Notes: generated by a model not told the origin, from the sequence alone. 64,000 nt of DNA from Candidatus Poribacteria bacterium (GCA_022394775.1 JAGFCB010000022.1:62001-126000), one strand, 5' to 3'; shown: positions 38,768-48,924, counted from the stretch's first letter. Numbers and translations are program-made.

Positions 38768-38981
38768 GATGTTGCGCCTTTCCAATATAATTTCCGTTTT
38801 ATTTTTCAACTCAGGTTACTTGGGCTCTTTTATAATTAAAGATACTATTTTGAAAAGGAAAGGGTGCATAATAAATATTATAATGATTTAATTGTGTGCT
38901 TGCTGATCCATTTTTTCGTAAAACGGATGGGTTATGCTTATATTTCGTGAAAAGTTTTATGATTTGGGGAGGACTTTGCAT

Positions 38982-40823
38982 TCATTTTAAAAAGTGGAGA
39001 GATTTCTCAATATCGTCTTTGAGCGATTGGGTGTCTTCCGATTCTGCAAGTTTCAATGCGGTTCGGAAATCTATTTTTGCCTCCGAAACGTCCCCTATTT
39101 CAAGTTTAGCACTTCCGCGTTGATAGTATGCCTCAGCATCATCAGGTTTTAAGTCGATTGCTATATCGTAGTCGATGATGGCTGTATTATGGTTCCCGAG
39201 ATTTGATTTCGCGTCACCTCGGATCTTATAGGCTTCAGCAAGGTTGGGATCAAGGCGAACCGCTGCAGTGCTGTCCTTAATCGCGCCCCTATTGTCGCCG
39301 ATCTCCAATTTTGCGGAGGCACGTCTGCCATAGACGTGCGCAGCAAAGTCAGTATTCTTGTCGGCAAGGTGGATAGCCGTACTGTAGTCCTTGATCGCAC
39401 TTATGTTGTCACCTAATTTAGCCTTCGCGGTGGCGCGATGTACGTATACTTCAGTAAGCATAGCATCTTGGGGTTTCAACTGGATAACTTCGTTGTAATC
39501 TTCAATAGCACTCTCAGCGTCACCTAACCCAAACTTCACAAGTCCACGATTGAGGTATGCAACGGTGAGGATCGCAGCATTATCTGATTTTAGGCGAATT
39601 GCTTCAGTATAATCTTCAATAGCACCGATATTGTCGTCAAGTTTAGACCTCGTTTTGGCTCGTTTAAAATAAGCGACAGCAAGAATAACGTCTCTCGGTT
39701 TCAAACGAATAGCGGTACTGTAATCTTCAATCGCGATTTTAGGGTTTCCCAAATCCGAGTTTGCATTTCCGCGATTAAAATAAGCCTCAACATTTTCTGG
39801 GTCAAGGCGAATCGCGGTATCACAATCCTTGATGGCACCCTTGTAATCTCGTAAGTTTCTTTTTGCCACGCCCCGATTTACGTAAGCAGTAGCATAATCG
39901 AGTCCGAGACGAATAGAGACATCAAAGTCCTTGAGCATACCTTTATAATCCCTCAAATTATATTTCGCGTCTGCTCGCCTGGCATAGGCGACCACAAAAT
40001 CCGGTTTTAGCCGTATCGCTGCGTTGTAAGCCTCAATGGCACCCTTAACATTTCCAAACGCCCTCCTTTCATCGCCCTGTTTGACAATAGCATAGGCACG
40101 TATCATGGGCTCCGATCGCCATTTTTCCAAAAATTTCTCTTGTGTGGGTATGTCCTTTAGTAATATTTTGAGATGATTTGAAGGAATAACGTAGCTCGAA
40201 GTCTTGGTTTCACCACCCTCTACACAAATCCCAATTACTTCTCCAGCATCATTTAGGACGGCACCACCACTGTATCCTGATGGAAGCGTGGCTTTCACAC
40301 GAAAAAAGTCGGCAGTAATTCGGCTTATCGCGCCTTTCACAATTTTACTGGAGCTCCCCTTGGGTGCACCGATAGCGATAACCTCCTCACCAAGCTTCAC
40401 TGTATCACTATGACCAAGTTGAAGAACGCTACCACTAGCACCTTCAACCCTTAGAATGACCAAATCTCGGTCTGGATCACTTGCCACGACACCTTTGATA
40501 CTGTAGTGCGTTGGTTGGTCAACCAACTTTACACTGCAACTGAAAGGTTCTCCATAAATACCAGCAACAACGTGAATGTTGGTGACAATCAGGTCTTCCC
40601 GAACAAAGAAGCCAGTACCGTTACCAACTTTGCCATCGGTGGTTTCAACAGTTAAGATGACTGTAGACGCTTTTCCAATTTGTGCAATTTTTTCCTCAAT
40701 GTCCGATGGCCCAGTGGCTTTTTCGGTCAGTCTATCTTGCGACTTGACATCTTGGGCATACGATAAGAGACATCCTAACACAAGGTATCCTACCAACATT
40801 GCCGCCTTCTTCACAAATCTCAT
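38982..40823 (-). CDS. trypsin-like serine protease with TPR repeats
   Basis: GTGFFVREDLIVTNIHVVAG, DPDRDLVILRVEG, LPSGYSGGAVLNDAGEVIGI; then repeated AIRLxPxxxxAYxxRGxAKxxLGDxxGAIxDY. Confidence 0.85.
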   Translation of the reverse strand: MRFVKKAAMLVGYLVLGCLLSYAQDVKSQDRLTEKATGPSDIEEKIAQIGKASTVILTVETTDGKVGNGTGFFVREDLIVTNIHVVAGIYGEPFSCSVKLVDQPTHYSIKGVVASDPDRDLVILRVEGASGSVLQLGHSDTVKLGEEVIAIGAPKGSSSKIVKGAISRITADFFRVKATLPSGYSGGAVLNDAGEVIGICVEGGETKTSSYVIPSNHLKILLKDIPTQEKFLEKWRSEPMIRAYAIVKQGDERRAFGNVKGAIEAYNAAIRLKPDFVVAYARRADAKYNLRDYKGMLKDFDVSIRLGLDYATAYVNRGVAKRNLRDYKGAIKDCDTAIRLDPENVEAYFNRGNANSDLGNPKIAIEDYSTAIRLKPRDVILAVAYFKRAKTRSKLDDNIGAIEDYTEAIRLKSDNAAILTVAYLNRGLVKFGLGDAESAIEDYNEVIQLKPQDAMLTEVYVHRATAKAKLGDNISAIKDYSTAIHLADKNTDFAAHVYGRRASAKLEIGDNRGAIKDSTAAVRLDPNLAEAYKIRGDAKSNLGNHNTAIIDYDIAIDLKPDDAEAYYQRGSAKLEIGDVSEAKIDFRTALKLAESEDTQSLKDDIEKSLHFLK

Positions 40824-41171
40824 CCGAATATGTTCCTCCTTGGGAAATCGAGTTTTTGAATTACACACCAAATCATTGGGAGAGTTGCAGGTTAGGAATT
40901 CTTTTCATAGGGAGCACTATAAAGTCCTTTCCAGTTGAGCATAGTACGCTAATTTTTCTTGGATGTTATACACAACACCGGTCATATATTATTGTGCTTT
41001 CTATAATTAAAGACACAATTTTTTTCAAAAATTGTGCATAATTTGAAAAGTTGATCACCTCCAAATTTTAAGCAAGGCTTACGCTTATTCCGCGCTTCTG
41101 GTGTTTGCTTAGACAGCACCGAGAGAAGCAGCCGGTGCGTAAGCCTCACAATGTCGATGGAACAGAATAGC

Positions 41172-42092
41172 TCAAAAGGGGCCATCACGTAGAAACCCAC
41201 TTTCTTCTTCCTGAGGAGGTGTTGGTTCTTTGATGTGTTCTAAAGCCTCTTGTGCGCGCGCAAGCTGTTTCCTTGCGTGCTCAAGTTGCTTTTTAACATG
41301 CTCAAACTGTTGTGAATCCAAGGCTTTAGGTTCAAGTTGCGTCATAGCGATCGCAATTGATTCCTTACTGTGTTTAAGGGCAAGTTTAACATGCTCTCTA
41401 CTACGTTCAATTTGCGCTTTAGAACGTTCTATTTGTTCTTTACTCTGCTCAATCTGTGCTTTGGTGCCTTCAACTATTTTCTTACCGCGTTCAATCTGTT
41501 TTGCAGCTTCCCGGATCTTGACGTGATCATTTACCACCTTATTGATGTAAGCGGTCTTATAAGTTTCCCAATCATCCGTTGGTGGAATATCGAATATTTC
41601 TGACTGCCACAGATTCGGATTGTCTTCGAGCAATGCCAAAACATGCCGCTGTGACAGATTGGACGCATACTCGTAGAGGGTTCCTATGATGACACCTCTA
41701 TCCAAAAGTAGCTGAAGCCACTCCGGCCGTGGGTATCTTGCATCTATCTTACTTATTGCAAGGTTACTGCTATAGTTTTCAGTTTCTATACCGTTGTCCT
41801 TGCGCGATAAGCTTACTTCGGTTTTTGCGTGTCCCTTGTTGTAATCCGCATCTAAAGCTTTCATGAGTTCCTGGGCATTTTGGGGACCGGTATATTTTTC
41901 AATGACGAGAGGCGTTTTCCAGTCGATTCTAACGTGGAACCGCATACTCGGCGATATAATTTCAAGTGGCGATATAATTATTTTACCGCCTTGCGCGTAT
42001 AAATAAGCAACCCCTGAAAAAATAGCGAATCCCAAAGCCGCCAAGAATGCCAGTCTTAATAGCAGATCAGTGCCGTGAAAAATCCTTTTCAT
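41172..42092 (-). CDS. membrane-anchored coiled-coil protein, function unknown
   Basis: N-terminal TM (LLRLAFLAALGFAIFSGVAYLYA) and long IEQSKEQIERSKAQIERSREH heptad-like region. Confidence 0.6.
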   Translation of the reverse strand: MKRIFHGTDLLLRLAFLAALGFAIFSGVAYLYAQGGKIIISPLEIISPSMRFHVRIDWKTPLVIEKYTGPQNAQELMKALDADYNKGHAKTEVSLSRKDNGIETENYSSNLAISKIDARYPRPEWLQLLLDRGVIIGTLYEYASNLSQRHVLALLEDNPNLWQSEIFDIPPTDDWETYKTAYINKVVNDHVKIREAAKQIERGKKIVEGTKAQIEQSKEQIERSKAQIERSREHVKLALKHSKESIAIAMTQLEPKALDSQQFEHVKKQLEHARKQLARAQEALEHIKEPTPPQEEESGFLRDGPF

Positions 42093-42211
42093 TTTTTTTC
42101 TCCTTCAGAGGCGTTGTGTTGCCTCGTGTTTGAAGTTTCATCTTTGACACTATGCGTCTATATTCTCAAGACGCGTTTTAAACGTTGTTGATGATTCAAC
42201 TATCATTGATA

Positions 42212-43615
42212 TCAAACATCGGAACGGAAGAATTTCAGAAACGCCACGGTTGTCAATACCACAGCAAAGAAACAGAGCAGCAGTAGATCTACCATTGATT
42301 GCCGGAGCGTTTCTGCTAAGGTCGTTGTCTCCAAAGGAGGCGGTTGTGTGATTTTGACGGGTCTGTGTTGTCTGTGATAGGTATGATCTATAACTTTACT
42401 AAACAGGGCTGTATAGAGTGCGTTGTAATAGCGATCTCCCATTTGGAAATAAGTGCTTCTTTTTGCTTTTCCGGTCTGTGTCAAGTTTGTAGTAATATAA
42501 ATTAAGGAAGATGTTGGTGTGATTCGGGAAAGCATCTCGCCTAACTCTTCCTGTCGTTCAATTTCACGTTTATAATCCCGATCCAATTGGTTAGCACGGT
42601 TCTGGAATTTCGATCTATATTCCGCTTCAAAGGGTTTCATACGTTCACCAATTTTTCTTGCGACCTCCCCGCCTATAGTTCTGCGTCCCCGCTCATCCAG
42701 GGGTGCCTCGTTGTTGGTTATTTCCTGTTTTTCCTTTTCGAGTGCTGCGTTGAAATCGTCTCGCATGGCTGCTTTTTCCATATAGAGGCTCTGTGAAGTC
42801 CGTGCTGGTGCAATAAGTTTGGCAGCGAGGAACCCGATGCGTGGGGTAATCAACACTGCAAACACCCAGACAGTAAAGGCGATGATGAGTGCTGTTTTAG
42901 AATTGTCTAAGTAGGTGGAAATCACTGTACCGATTGCAAAAAAGACACCAATATAGAGCAACGAGATGAGGGTTAAACCGAGAACTCTCGGAAAAATTTC
43001 AGGTTCGCCGAGAGGGAACCCTTGCCAGACAAGTATCAATAAGCCGAACAGCAACGACACCAAGAACGGAACGACAAACACCACGTATCCGCCAATCAAT
43101 TTGCTCCATAAAAAGAGGTCGCGCGGCAGGGCATTCGCTAAGGTAATCCGAAGGGTACCCGCTTCTCGTTCCCCGGCAACGGCATCAAACGTAAAGAGTA
43201 ACGCGAGTAGACTGAAGACGGTACCGACTACGAATAGAAAATCAAGATGCCCTAACAGATAGGAAAGAGAGGATGCTAAGGCGGGTGCCCCTTGTGTAAT
43301 TCCATTGCGCGTCATGCCGAGATAACCCGGCAATACATCCGCTAACCCATTTGCGAAGACGCTCAACGGCGGCGGTTTGAGGAAGATTTTGGAAACTTCC
43401 AATCCGGGGTCCAGGGACATCCCCGTGTTCATCGTGGCTTCTTCAATGTTTGCGAGTTTAACGGCTTCTTGGTAATCCACTAAGTTCTGACGATAATTCC
43501 GGTAATTGGTGGAAAGCGTCAGCGGAACGAGAAGGAGACACATCAAAAGGAGCGCGACGAAACGGACGCTCAGAATGTGATGCCTAATCTCTTTTTGAAT
43601 CAACGTCATTAACAT
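42212..43615 (-). CDS. ABC-2 type transporter permease, copy 1
   Basis: Multiple TM; FTFDAVAGEREAGTLRITLANALPRDLFLWSKLIGGYVVF. Paralogue at 44018..45430. Confidence 0.8.
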   Translation of the reverse strand: MLMTLIQKEIRHHILSVRFVALLLMCLLLVPLTLSTNYRNYRQNLVDYQEAVKLANIEEATMNTGMSLDPGLEVSKIFLKPPPLSVFANGLADVLPGYLGMTRNGITQGAPALASSLSYLLGHLDFLFVVGTVFSLLALLFTFDAVAGEREAGTLRITLANALPRDLFLWSKLIGGYVVFVVPFLVSLLFGLLILVWQGFPLGEPEIFPRVLGLTLISLLYIGVFFAIGTVISTYLDNSKTALIIAFTVWVFAVLITPRIGFLAAKLIAPARTSQSLYMEKAAMRDDFNAALEKEKQEITNNEAPLDERGRRTIGGEVARKIGERMKPFEAEYRSKFQNRANQLDRDYKREIERQEELGEMLSRITPTSSLIYITTNLTQTGKAKRSTYFQMGDRYYNALYTALFSKVIDHTYHRQHRPVKITQPPPLETTTLAETLRQSMVDLLLLCFFAVVLTTVAFLKFFRSDV

Positions 43616-43635
43616 ATTGAACTCCCTTTGATTTT

Positions 43636-43789
43636 AGGATTTACGCGCATTGCGTAAATATGGAACATTTTTACGCACAAAGTAGCCATTTCAGTATTTT
43701 AAACCCCCTAAAGAATCAACGGTATGAATGCCTTATGGGCATTCACCGCCCCTTATCAGGGGGACTTTAAGAGAAAGTGCGTAAGTCCT
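43636..43789. mobile_element. MITE-like element, family B
   Basis: AGGATTTACGCG...TGCGTAAGTCCT; same interior as 16548..16670. Confidence 0.65.
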
Positions 43790-43848
43790 AACGCTTTTAT
43801 AATTAATGATCCGATTTGAGAATGGAAAGGGTGCATAAAGTGAAAAAT

Positions 43849-43923
43849 CTGGGTATAAAGATGGAGAATGCTATTCCTGATAACAGTATTGTCGATTATG
43901 CGGGAAGTTATTCACCTTTTTAA
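43849..43923 (+). pseudogene. remnant of a ThuA-family 3' end
   Basis: LGIKMENAIPDNSIVDYAGSYSPF* aligns with CIGMEDAIPDKSVVDYVGDYEPTFF of 33599..34534, also clear at DNA level. Confidence 0.65.
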
Positions 43924-44017
43924 TTCCGAGGCGTTATGTTGCCTCGTGTTTGAAGTTTAATCTTTATATTCTCAAGACGCGTTTTAAATGTTCCTGGTAA
44001 TTCGGTTATCATTGATA

Positions 44018-45430
44018 TCAAACATCGGAACGGAAGAATTTCAGAAACGCTGCGGTTGTCAATATGACCGCAAAGAAGCAGAGCAGCAGGACATCTATCA
44101 CCGATTGACTGAATATCTCCCCTAAGGTTGTTGTCGCCAAAGATGGCGGTTGTGTGATTTTGACATTATCTTCTGGGCGGTGCACTCTATAAGAAATATG
44201 ATCTGAAATTTTAGTAAAGAAATCTGTATGGAGCATCTCATAATAGCGGTCACCTGTTTGAAAATAGTTGCTTCTTTCTACTTTTCCGGTCTGTGTTAAG
44301 TTCGTGGTAAGATAGATTAAGGAAGATGTAGGCGTAATTCGGGAAAACGTCTCACCTAACCGTTCTTGTCGTTCTGTTTCACGTTTATAATCTCGATCTA
44401 ATTTGTTCGCACGGTTCTGGAATTTCAGTCGATATTCCTCTTCGATAGATTTCATGCGTTCGTCAATTTTTTCCGCAATTTCCGGACCTATAACGCGTGC
44501 GCCATCCTTATTTGGGGGCACCTCCATGAAGAATTTCATTTTTTGATCTTTGAGTTCGGCATCAAAATTATCTCGCATGGCTGTCTTTTCCATATAGACG
44601 CTCTGTGAAGTGCGTGTCGGTGTGATAATTTTAGCGGCAAGAAAACCGAGACGTGGTGTAATTAACACGGCGAATACCCAGACAGTGAAGGCAATGATGA
44701 GCGCGGTCTTGGAATTGTCTAAGTAGGTAGAAATCACCACTCCTATCGCAAAAAACACCCCAATGTAGAGTAGTGATGCAAGGGTTATGCTAAGCACTCG
44801 TGGAAAAATTTCGGGTTCACCGAGAGGAAAGCCTTGCCAGACAAGCATCAGTAAGCCAAACAGTAACGACACCAAGAACGGAACGACAAACACCACGTAT
44901 CCGCCAATCAATTTGCTCCACAAAAATAGGTCGCGCGGCAGGGAATTCGCTAAAGTGATCCGCAATGTGCCTGCTTCTCTTTCTCCGGCAACGGCATCAA
45001 ATGTAAACAGTAGTGCAAGGAGACTGAAGACAGTACCGACCACAAATAGGAAGTCGAGATGTCCTAAAAGTTGGGTGAGCGGTGCTGAAAACGTAGAGGG
45101 CGGTCCCTGTGTGATTCCATTGCGCGTCATGCCGAGGTAGCTTGGCAGTGAATCCTCCAATCCATTTGCGAAGACACTCAGCGGTGTCGGTTTGAGAAAA
45201 AGTTTGGAAACTTCAACTTCCGGTTGCGGTGGCATCTTCGAATTTACTGTGGTTTCTTCAATGTTTGCGAGTTTAATGGCTTCTTGATAATCCACTAAGT
45301 TTTGGCGATAATTTCGGTAATTGGTAGAAAGTGTGAGTGGAACGAGGAGGAGACACATCACAAGGAGCGCGACGAAACGGACGCTCAGCAGATGATGCAT
45401 AATCTCTTTTTGAATCATGGTCATTAACAT
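44018..45430 (-). CDS. ABC-2 type transporter permease, copy 2
   Basis: Near-collinear with 42212..43615. Confidence 0.8.
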   Translation of the reverse strand: MLMTMIQKEIMHHLLSVRFVALLVMCLLLVPLTLSTNYRNYRQNLVDYQEAIKLANIEETTVNSKMPPQPEVEVSKLFLKPTPLSVFANGLEDSLPSYLGMTRNGITQGPPSTFSAPLTQLLGHLDFLFVVGTVFSLLALLFTFDAVAGEREAGTLRITLANSLPRDLFLWSKLIGGYVVFVVPFLVSLLFGLLMLVWQGFPLGEPEIFPRVLSITLASLLYIGVFFAIGVVISTYLDNSKTALIIAFTVWVFAVLITPRLGFLAAKIITPTRTSQSVYMEKTAMRDNFDAELKDQKMKFFMEVPPNKDGARVIGPEIAEKIDERMKSIEEEYRLKFQNRANKLDRDYKRETERQERLGETFSRITPTSSLIYLTTNLTQTGKVERSNYFQTGDRYYEMLHTDFFTKISDHISYRVHRPEDNVKITQPPSLATTTLGEIFSQSVIDVLLLCFFAVILTTAAFLKFFRSDV

Positions 45431-45594
45431 GTTGAACTCCCTTTAATTCTATATTGCGATACGGATTTTCTTTAATTCATTGTCCAAAGAATCAGGTTTT
45501 ATTTACTCAATTTTCTTTCGTGAAACGGTATGTGACACGCTTTTTATAATTAATGATCCGATTTGAGAATGAGAAGGGTGCAAAAAACAAAAAT

Positions 45595-45640
45595 CTGTAG
45601 CGCGGCGATGGCGGATGCTATTCCTGACAAAAAATGTGTC
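45595..45640 (+). pseudogene. second, more degraded ThuA-type 3' remnant
   Basis: CTGTAGCGCGGCGATGGCGGATGCTATTCCTGACAAAAAATGTGTC aligns with CTGGGTATAAAGATGGAGAATGCTATTCCTGATAACAGTATTGTC. Confidence 0.45.
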
Positions 45641-45753
45641 ATTTCCTTTACAAAAATGTGTCAAAAATTTGACAGAATTCGATATGTATCGTATACTATA
45701 TATCTTGCCTTGTTCTATAAACATACAGATGATACAATATCCAAGGAGATTGC

Positions 45754-46857
45754 ATGCTAAATACAAAGCGGATCCAAAGCGCACAGGCCAGAATGAAACA
45801 GCAGGGCATTGACGCTTATCTTATCCTGACGCATGACGATTATATCTACTTTTTCGGAGAGGATCGGTATCAACCGCGAGCGGTTATTCCTGCCGAGGGT
45901 GTACCTATTGTTGTAACGTTTACAGGTGAGGAAGCCGAGGTTAAAGAATCCTTGGGTGTTGAGGATGTCCGAGTATTCGGCTCTGTGGGACAACAGATTA
46001 AAGATGTTGTTCAAGTGATGCGGGGCATGATGGGTGAGAAAGAGAAACTTACAATCGGCGTGCAGATGTGGTTTTCAACGCCCGCTTTTTTGCTGAACAT
46101 GTTCCAAAGAGCGAATCCATTCGTTAATGTAGTAGACATCGCTCCTGTTATGGATGAACTCCGCATGATAAAAGATGCCTCTGAGATTTCCCTTATGCAA
46201 CGCGCTGCGGAAATTGCTGGGATTGGTATGGAAACGGCAGTCAAGACGCTCAGGGCTGGTATAACGGAAAATGAGGTTGCAGCAGAAGTAGAATACGCCA
46301 TGCGGAAATCAGGTGGACATGGTGTTGCGACACCTGTTTTTGTGAATTCAGGGATCCGCTCAGGATGGCTGCACGGGACAGCGTCCGACAAGGTGATTGA
46401 GGAAGGCGACTTTGTCGTCCTTGACTTGGTACCGCGTTACAAAGGGTATTGTGCGAACCTCTGCCGAACTTTTGTTATTGGGACACCTTCAGCGAAACAG
46501 GTGGAGATGTTTGAAACTTACAAAGACGCGCAAGCCGCGGGCAGAGCCGCGTTAAGACCCGGGGCAAAGATGCGAGACATTGATGCAATTGCCAAGAAAG
46601 TTTTCACTGAAAACGGTTACGGAGAATTCTACGTCGCCGGTATCAGTCATAGCATCGGACTCGGTTTTGAAGAGACACCAGCCCCGACAATTCACCCAGG
46701 GGATTCTGGTATTCAGATTTGTGATGGCATGACGGTAACGGTCGGACATCCGGTCCTTTCCGTGCCTGGAACAGGTGGGGTACGGTTGGAGGATACATTC
46801 CATATTTCGGAGGGTAAAGCACAACCCTTGACAGTTTTCCCTTCGGAGTTAGTGTAA
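45754..46857 (+). CDS. M24 family Xaa-Pro aminopeptidase
   Basis: GDFVVLDLVPRYKGYCANLCRTFVIGTPS, GISHSIGLGFEETPAPTIHPGD, DGMTVTVGHPVLSVPGTGGVRLEDTFHI. Confidence 0.85.
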   Translation: MLNTKRIQSAQARMKQQGIDAYLILTHDDYIYFFGEDRYQPRAVIPAEGVPIVVTFTGEEAEVKESLGVEDVRVFGSVGQQIKDVVQVMRGMMGEKEKLTIGVQMWFSTPAFLLNMFQRANPFVNVVDIAPVMDELRMIKDASEISLMQRAAEIAGIGMETAVKTLRAGITENEVAAEVEYAMRKSGGHGVATPVFVNSGIRSGWLHGTASDKVIEEGDFVVLDLVPRYKGYCANLCRTFVIGTPSAKQVEMFETYKDAQAAGRAALRPGAKMRDIDAIAKKVFTENGYGEFYVAGISHSIGLGFEETPAPTIHPGDSGIQICDGMTVTVGHPVLSVPGTGGVRLEDTFHISEGKAQPLTVFPSELV

Positions 46858-46859
46858 TC

Positions 46860-47008
46860 TATAGTAAAATCTACAATTAACGAGATATTCATAGAGGGCT
46901 GGGTTCCAAACCCTGAAGAAATCCGCAGAAACACCCAAGCAAAGACCCTGCATTGGAGGTAGGTTTGTTATTTTGTAAAGTGTTGATTTATTTTTCGGTT
47001 TTACTATA
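46860..47008. mobile_element. MITE-like element, family A, with about 30-nt insertion in the core palindrome
   Basis: TATAGTAAAATCTACAATTAACGAG...; GGCTGGGTTCCAAACCC|TGAAGAAATCCGCAGAAACACCCAAGCAAAG|...TGCATTGGAGGTAGG...TTTTCGGTTTTACTATA. Confidence 0.6.
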
Positions 47009-47061
47009 ATCCTGAAAAATCACCTACTATTTGCGATAAGGGTCAACCAAAGGAGGGAAAA

Positions 47062-47907
47062 ATGTCTCCATTTGTCATGAACGTGAGAAAAAAAGCAGTT
47101 CTGGGTTTAGTTGCTGTTTTAATCACTGGATTGGGAATAGGGATTCCTGTTGATGCTCGGACAGTCGTCATCGAGGATGGGTTAATCGGCTACTGGAGTT
47201 TCGATAAAGACACTGTAAAAGGCAAAACGGTAGAAGATATTTGGGGCGACCAGGATGCGACGATAATAGGAGACCTTGAGATTGTTCCGGGTAAGTTTGG
47301 AGAGGCAGTGCAATTGGGCGGTGGCGCGGGTGCCCGTGTCCAAATAACCGATGACATCAAAAAAGCCGAGCTTCCCACAGAAGAGATGACTATAGAATTA
47401 TGGGCGTGGGATGAGCAGTTCATCGAATGGGGCGGGTACGTCGTAGCAGTTCAAGACAACGGTGCTTTTGAAAAAGGTTGGCTGCTCGGCACCCGATGGA
47501 AAGCGTTTAGCTTCGCACTCTCCTCGGAGGACGCAGATGATGGGGACGGTCTCTTAACCTACCTCAATGCCGCCAGCGCGTCCGAGACGAATAAATGGTA
47601 CCATGTGGTCGGAACGTATGACGGTAAGGAGATGAAAATCTATGTAAATGGGAAACTTGAGGGTACTTCGGGTGTCCAATCGGGGGCAATCAACTACCCA
47701 GATAGCATCTTCTTCTCCATCGGTGCGTATAAAGATGACAATGAAGACTTTGTACACACAGGGATGCTTGACGAAGTGCGTCTCTATGATCGGGCACTCA
47801 GCGAAAAAGAGGTATCAAACAATCTGGAAGCGGAAGGGTTGGCAGTAGAGCCTGCTGGGAAACTGAGTCTCACTTGGGGTCAAATTAAGGCGGCTGCGGG
47901 CAGGTAA
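47062..47907 (+). CDS. secreted LamG (concanavalin A-like) domain protein
   Basis: GLIGYWSFDKDTVKGKTVEDIWGDQDATI, KWYHVVGTYDGKEMKIYVNGKLEGT, LDEVRLYDRALSEKEV. Confidence 0.85.
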   Translation: MSPFVMNVRKKAVLGLVAVLITGLGIGIPVDARTVVIEDGLIGYWSFDKDTVKGKTVEDIWGDQDATIIGDLEIVPGKFGEAVQLGGGAGARVQITDDIKKAELPTEEMTIELWAWDEQFIEWGGYVVAVQDNGAFEKGWLLGTRWKAFSFALSSEDADDGDGLLTYLNAASASETNKWYHVVGTYDGKEMKIYVNGKLEGTSGVQSGAINYPDSIFFSIGAYKDDNEDFVHTGMLDEVRLYDRALSEKEVSNNLEAEGLAVEPAGKLSLTWGQIKAAAGR

Positions 47908-47935
47908 CGTGCAGCGATTTCGGAGGAAGAGAATA

Positions 47936-48871
47936 ATGCATATCTCTCTCAAGACGCAAAAGGCTTTCGGTGTATTAGGAGTCATTTTGCTGGTCGGTTC
48001 ACTGTTTTTGGGTTTCTCGCTTCAGAGCGTTTCGGAAGTTCTGGGTGTGAAACACGTGGTAATCATCGGGTGTGATGGGATGAGTCCTGATGGCGTTCAG
48101 CAGGCGGAAACACCAAATATGGATGCCCTGATGCAGCGGGGTGCCTATACGATGCATGCCCGCGCCGTGATGCCAACTTCCAGCAGTCCGAATTGGGCTT
48201 CAATGCTTATGGGTGCTGGCCCCGAACAGCATGGTGTCACGTCCAACGATTGGAGACCCGATAAATTTGCACTCGCGCCAACAGCTGTGGGGTCAGGCGG
48301 CATTTTCCCAACGATCTTCAGCGTGCTGCGTGCGCAGCGACCCTCTATAGTGAGTGCCTGCTTCTATGATTGGAGCGGTTTCGGTGTCCTGTTTGAACAC
48401 GAAGCCGTGGACACCGTTGAAGATACAGACGGTCCCGTCAAGACCACCGAACGTGCTGTCGCCTATTTTAAGGAAAAGCAGCCTGATTTTACATTTATCC
48501 ATCTCGATCACATCGATCACGCCGGACATAAGTATGGTCACGGAACGCCTGAGTATTACAAATCCGTTGAAGAAGCGGATCGGCTCATCGGCGAAACGGT
48601 TCAAGGACTCGAAGCAGCGGGGATGTTGTCGCAAACCATCCTTATCGTTACCTCTGATCATGGCGGCGTTGGCAAAGGTCACGGCGGGGCGACGCTGGCG
48701 GAGGTCCAGATTCCATGGATTATTGCCGGACCTGGGGTCACGCCTGGAAAGAAAATCGCTTCTTTTGTGAACACCTACGACACGGCTGCGACGGTTGCGC
48801 ATATCTTCGGGTTGACCGCACCGAGCTGCTGGATCGCTAAGCCGGTGTTGGAGGCGTTTGGGTCGCCATAA
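47936..48871 (+). CDS. alkaline phosphatase/phosphodiesterase (nucleotide pyrophosphatase) family protein
   Basis: KHVVIIGCDGMSPDGVQQAETPNMDALMQRGAY, SSSPNWASMLMG, DHIDHAGHKYGH, VTSDHGGVGKGHGG. Confidence 0.85.
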   Translation: MHISLKTQKAFGVLGVILLVGSLFLGFSLQSVSEVLGVKHVVIIGCDGMSPDGVQQAETPNMDALMQRGAYTMHARAVMPTSSSPNWASMLMGAGPEQHGVTSNDWRPDKFALAPTAVGSGGIFPTIFSVLRAQRPSIVSACFYDWSGFGVLFEHEAVDTVEDTDGPVKTTERAVAYFKEKQPDFTFIHLDHIDHAGHKYGHGTPEYYKSVEEADRLIGETVQGLEAAGMLSQTILIVTSDHGGVGKGHGGATLAEVQIPWIIAGPGVTPGKKIASFVNTYDTAATVAHIFGLTAPSCWIAKPVLEAFGSP

Positions 48872-48924
48872 ATTAATTGCTTGACTTGGAAAAAAGGAGG
48901 GTTTTTCCACACCGAAAAACTTTG

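Noticed and set aside
39000-40100. About 102-bp periodic sequence
   Set aside because: TPR coding repeats in the protease-TPR gene.
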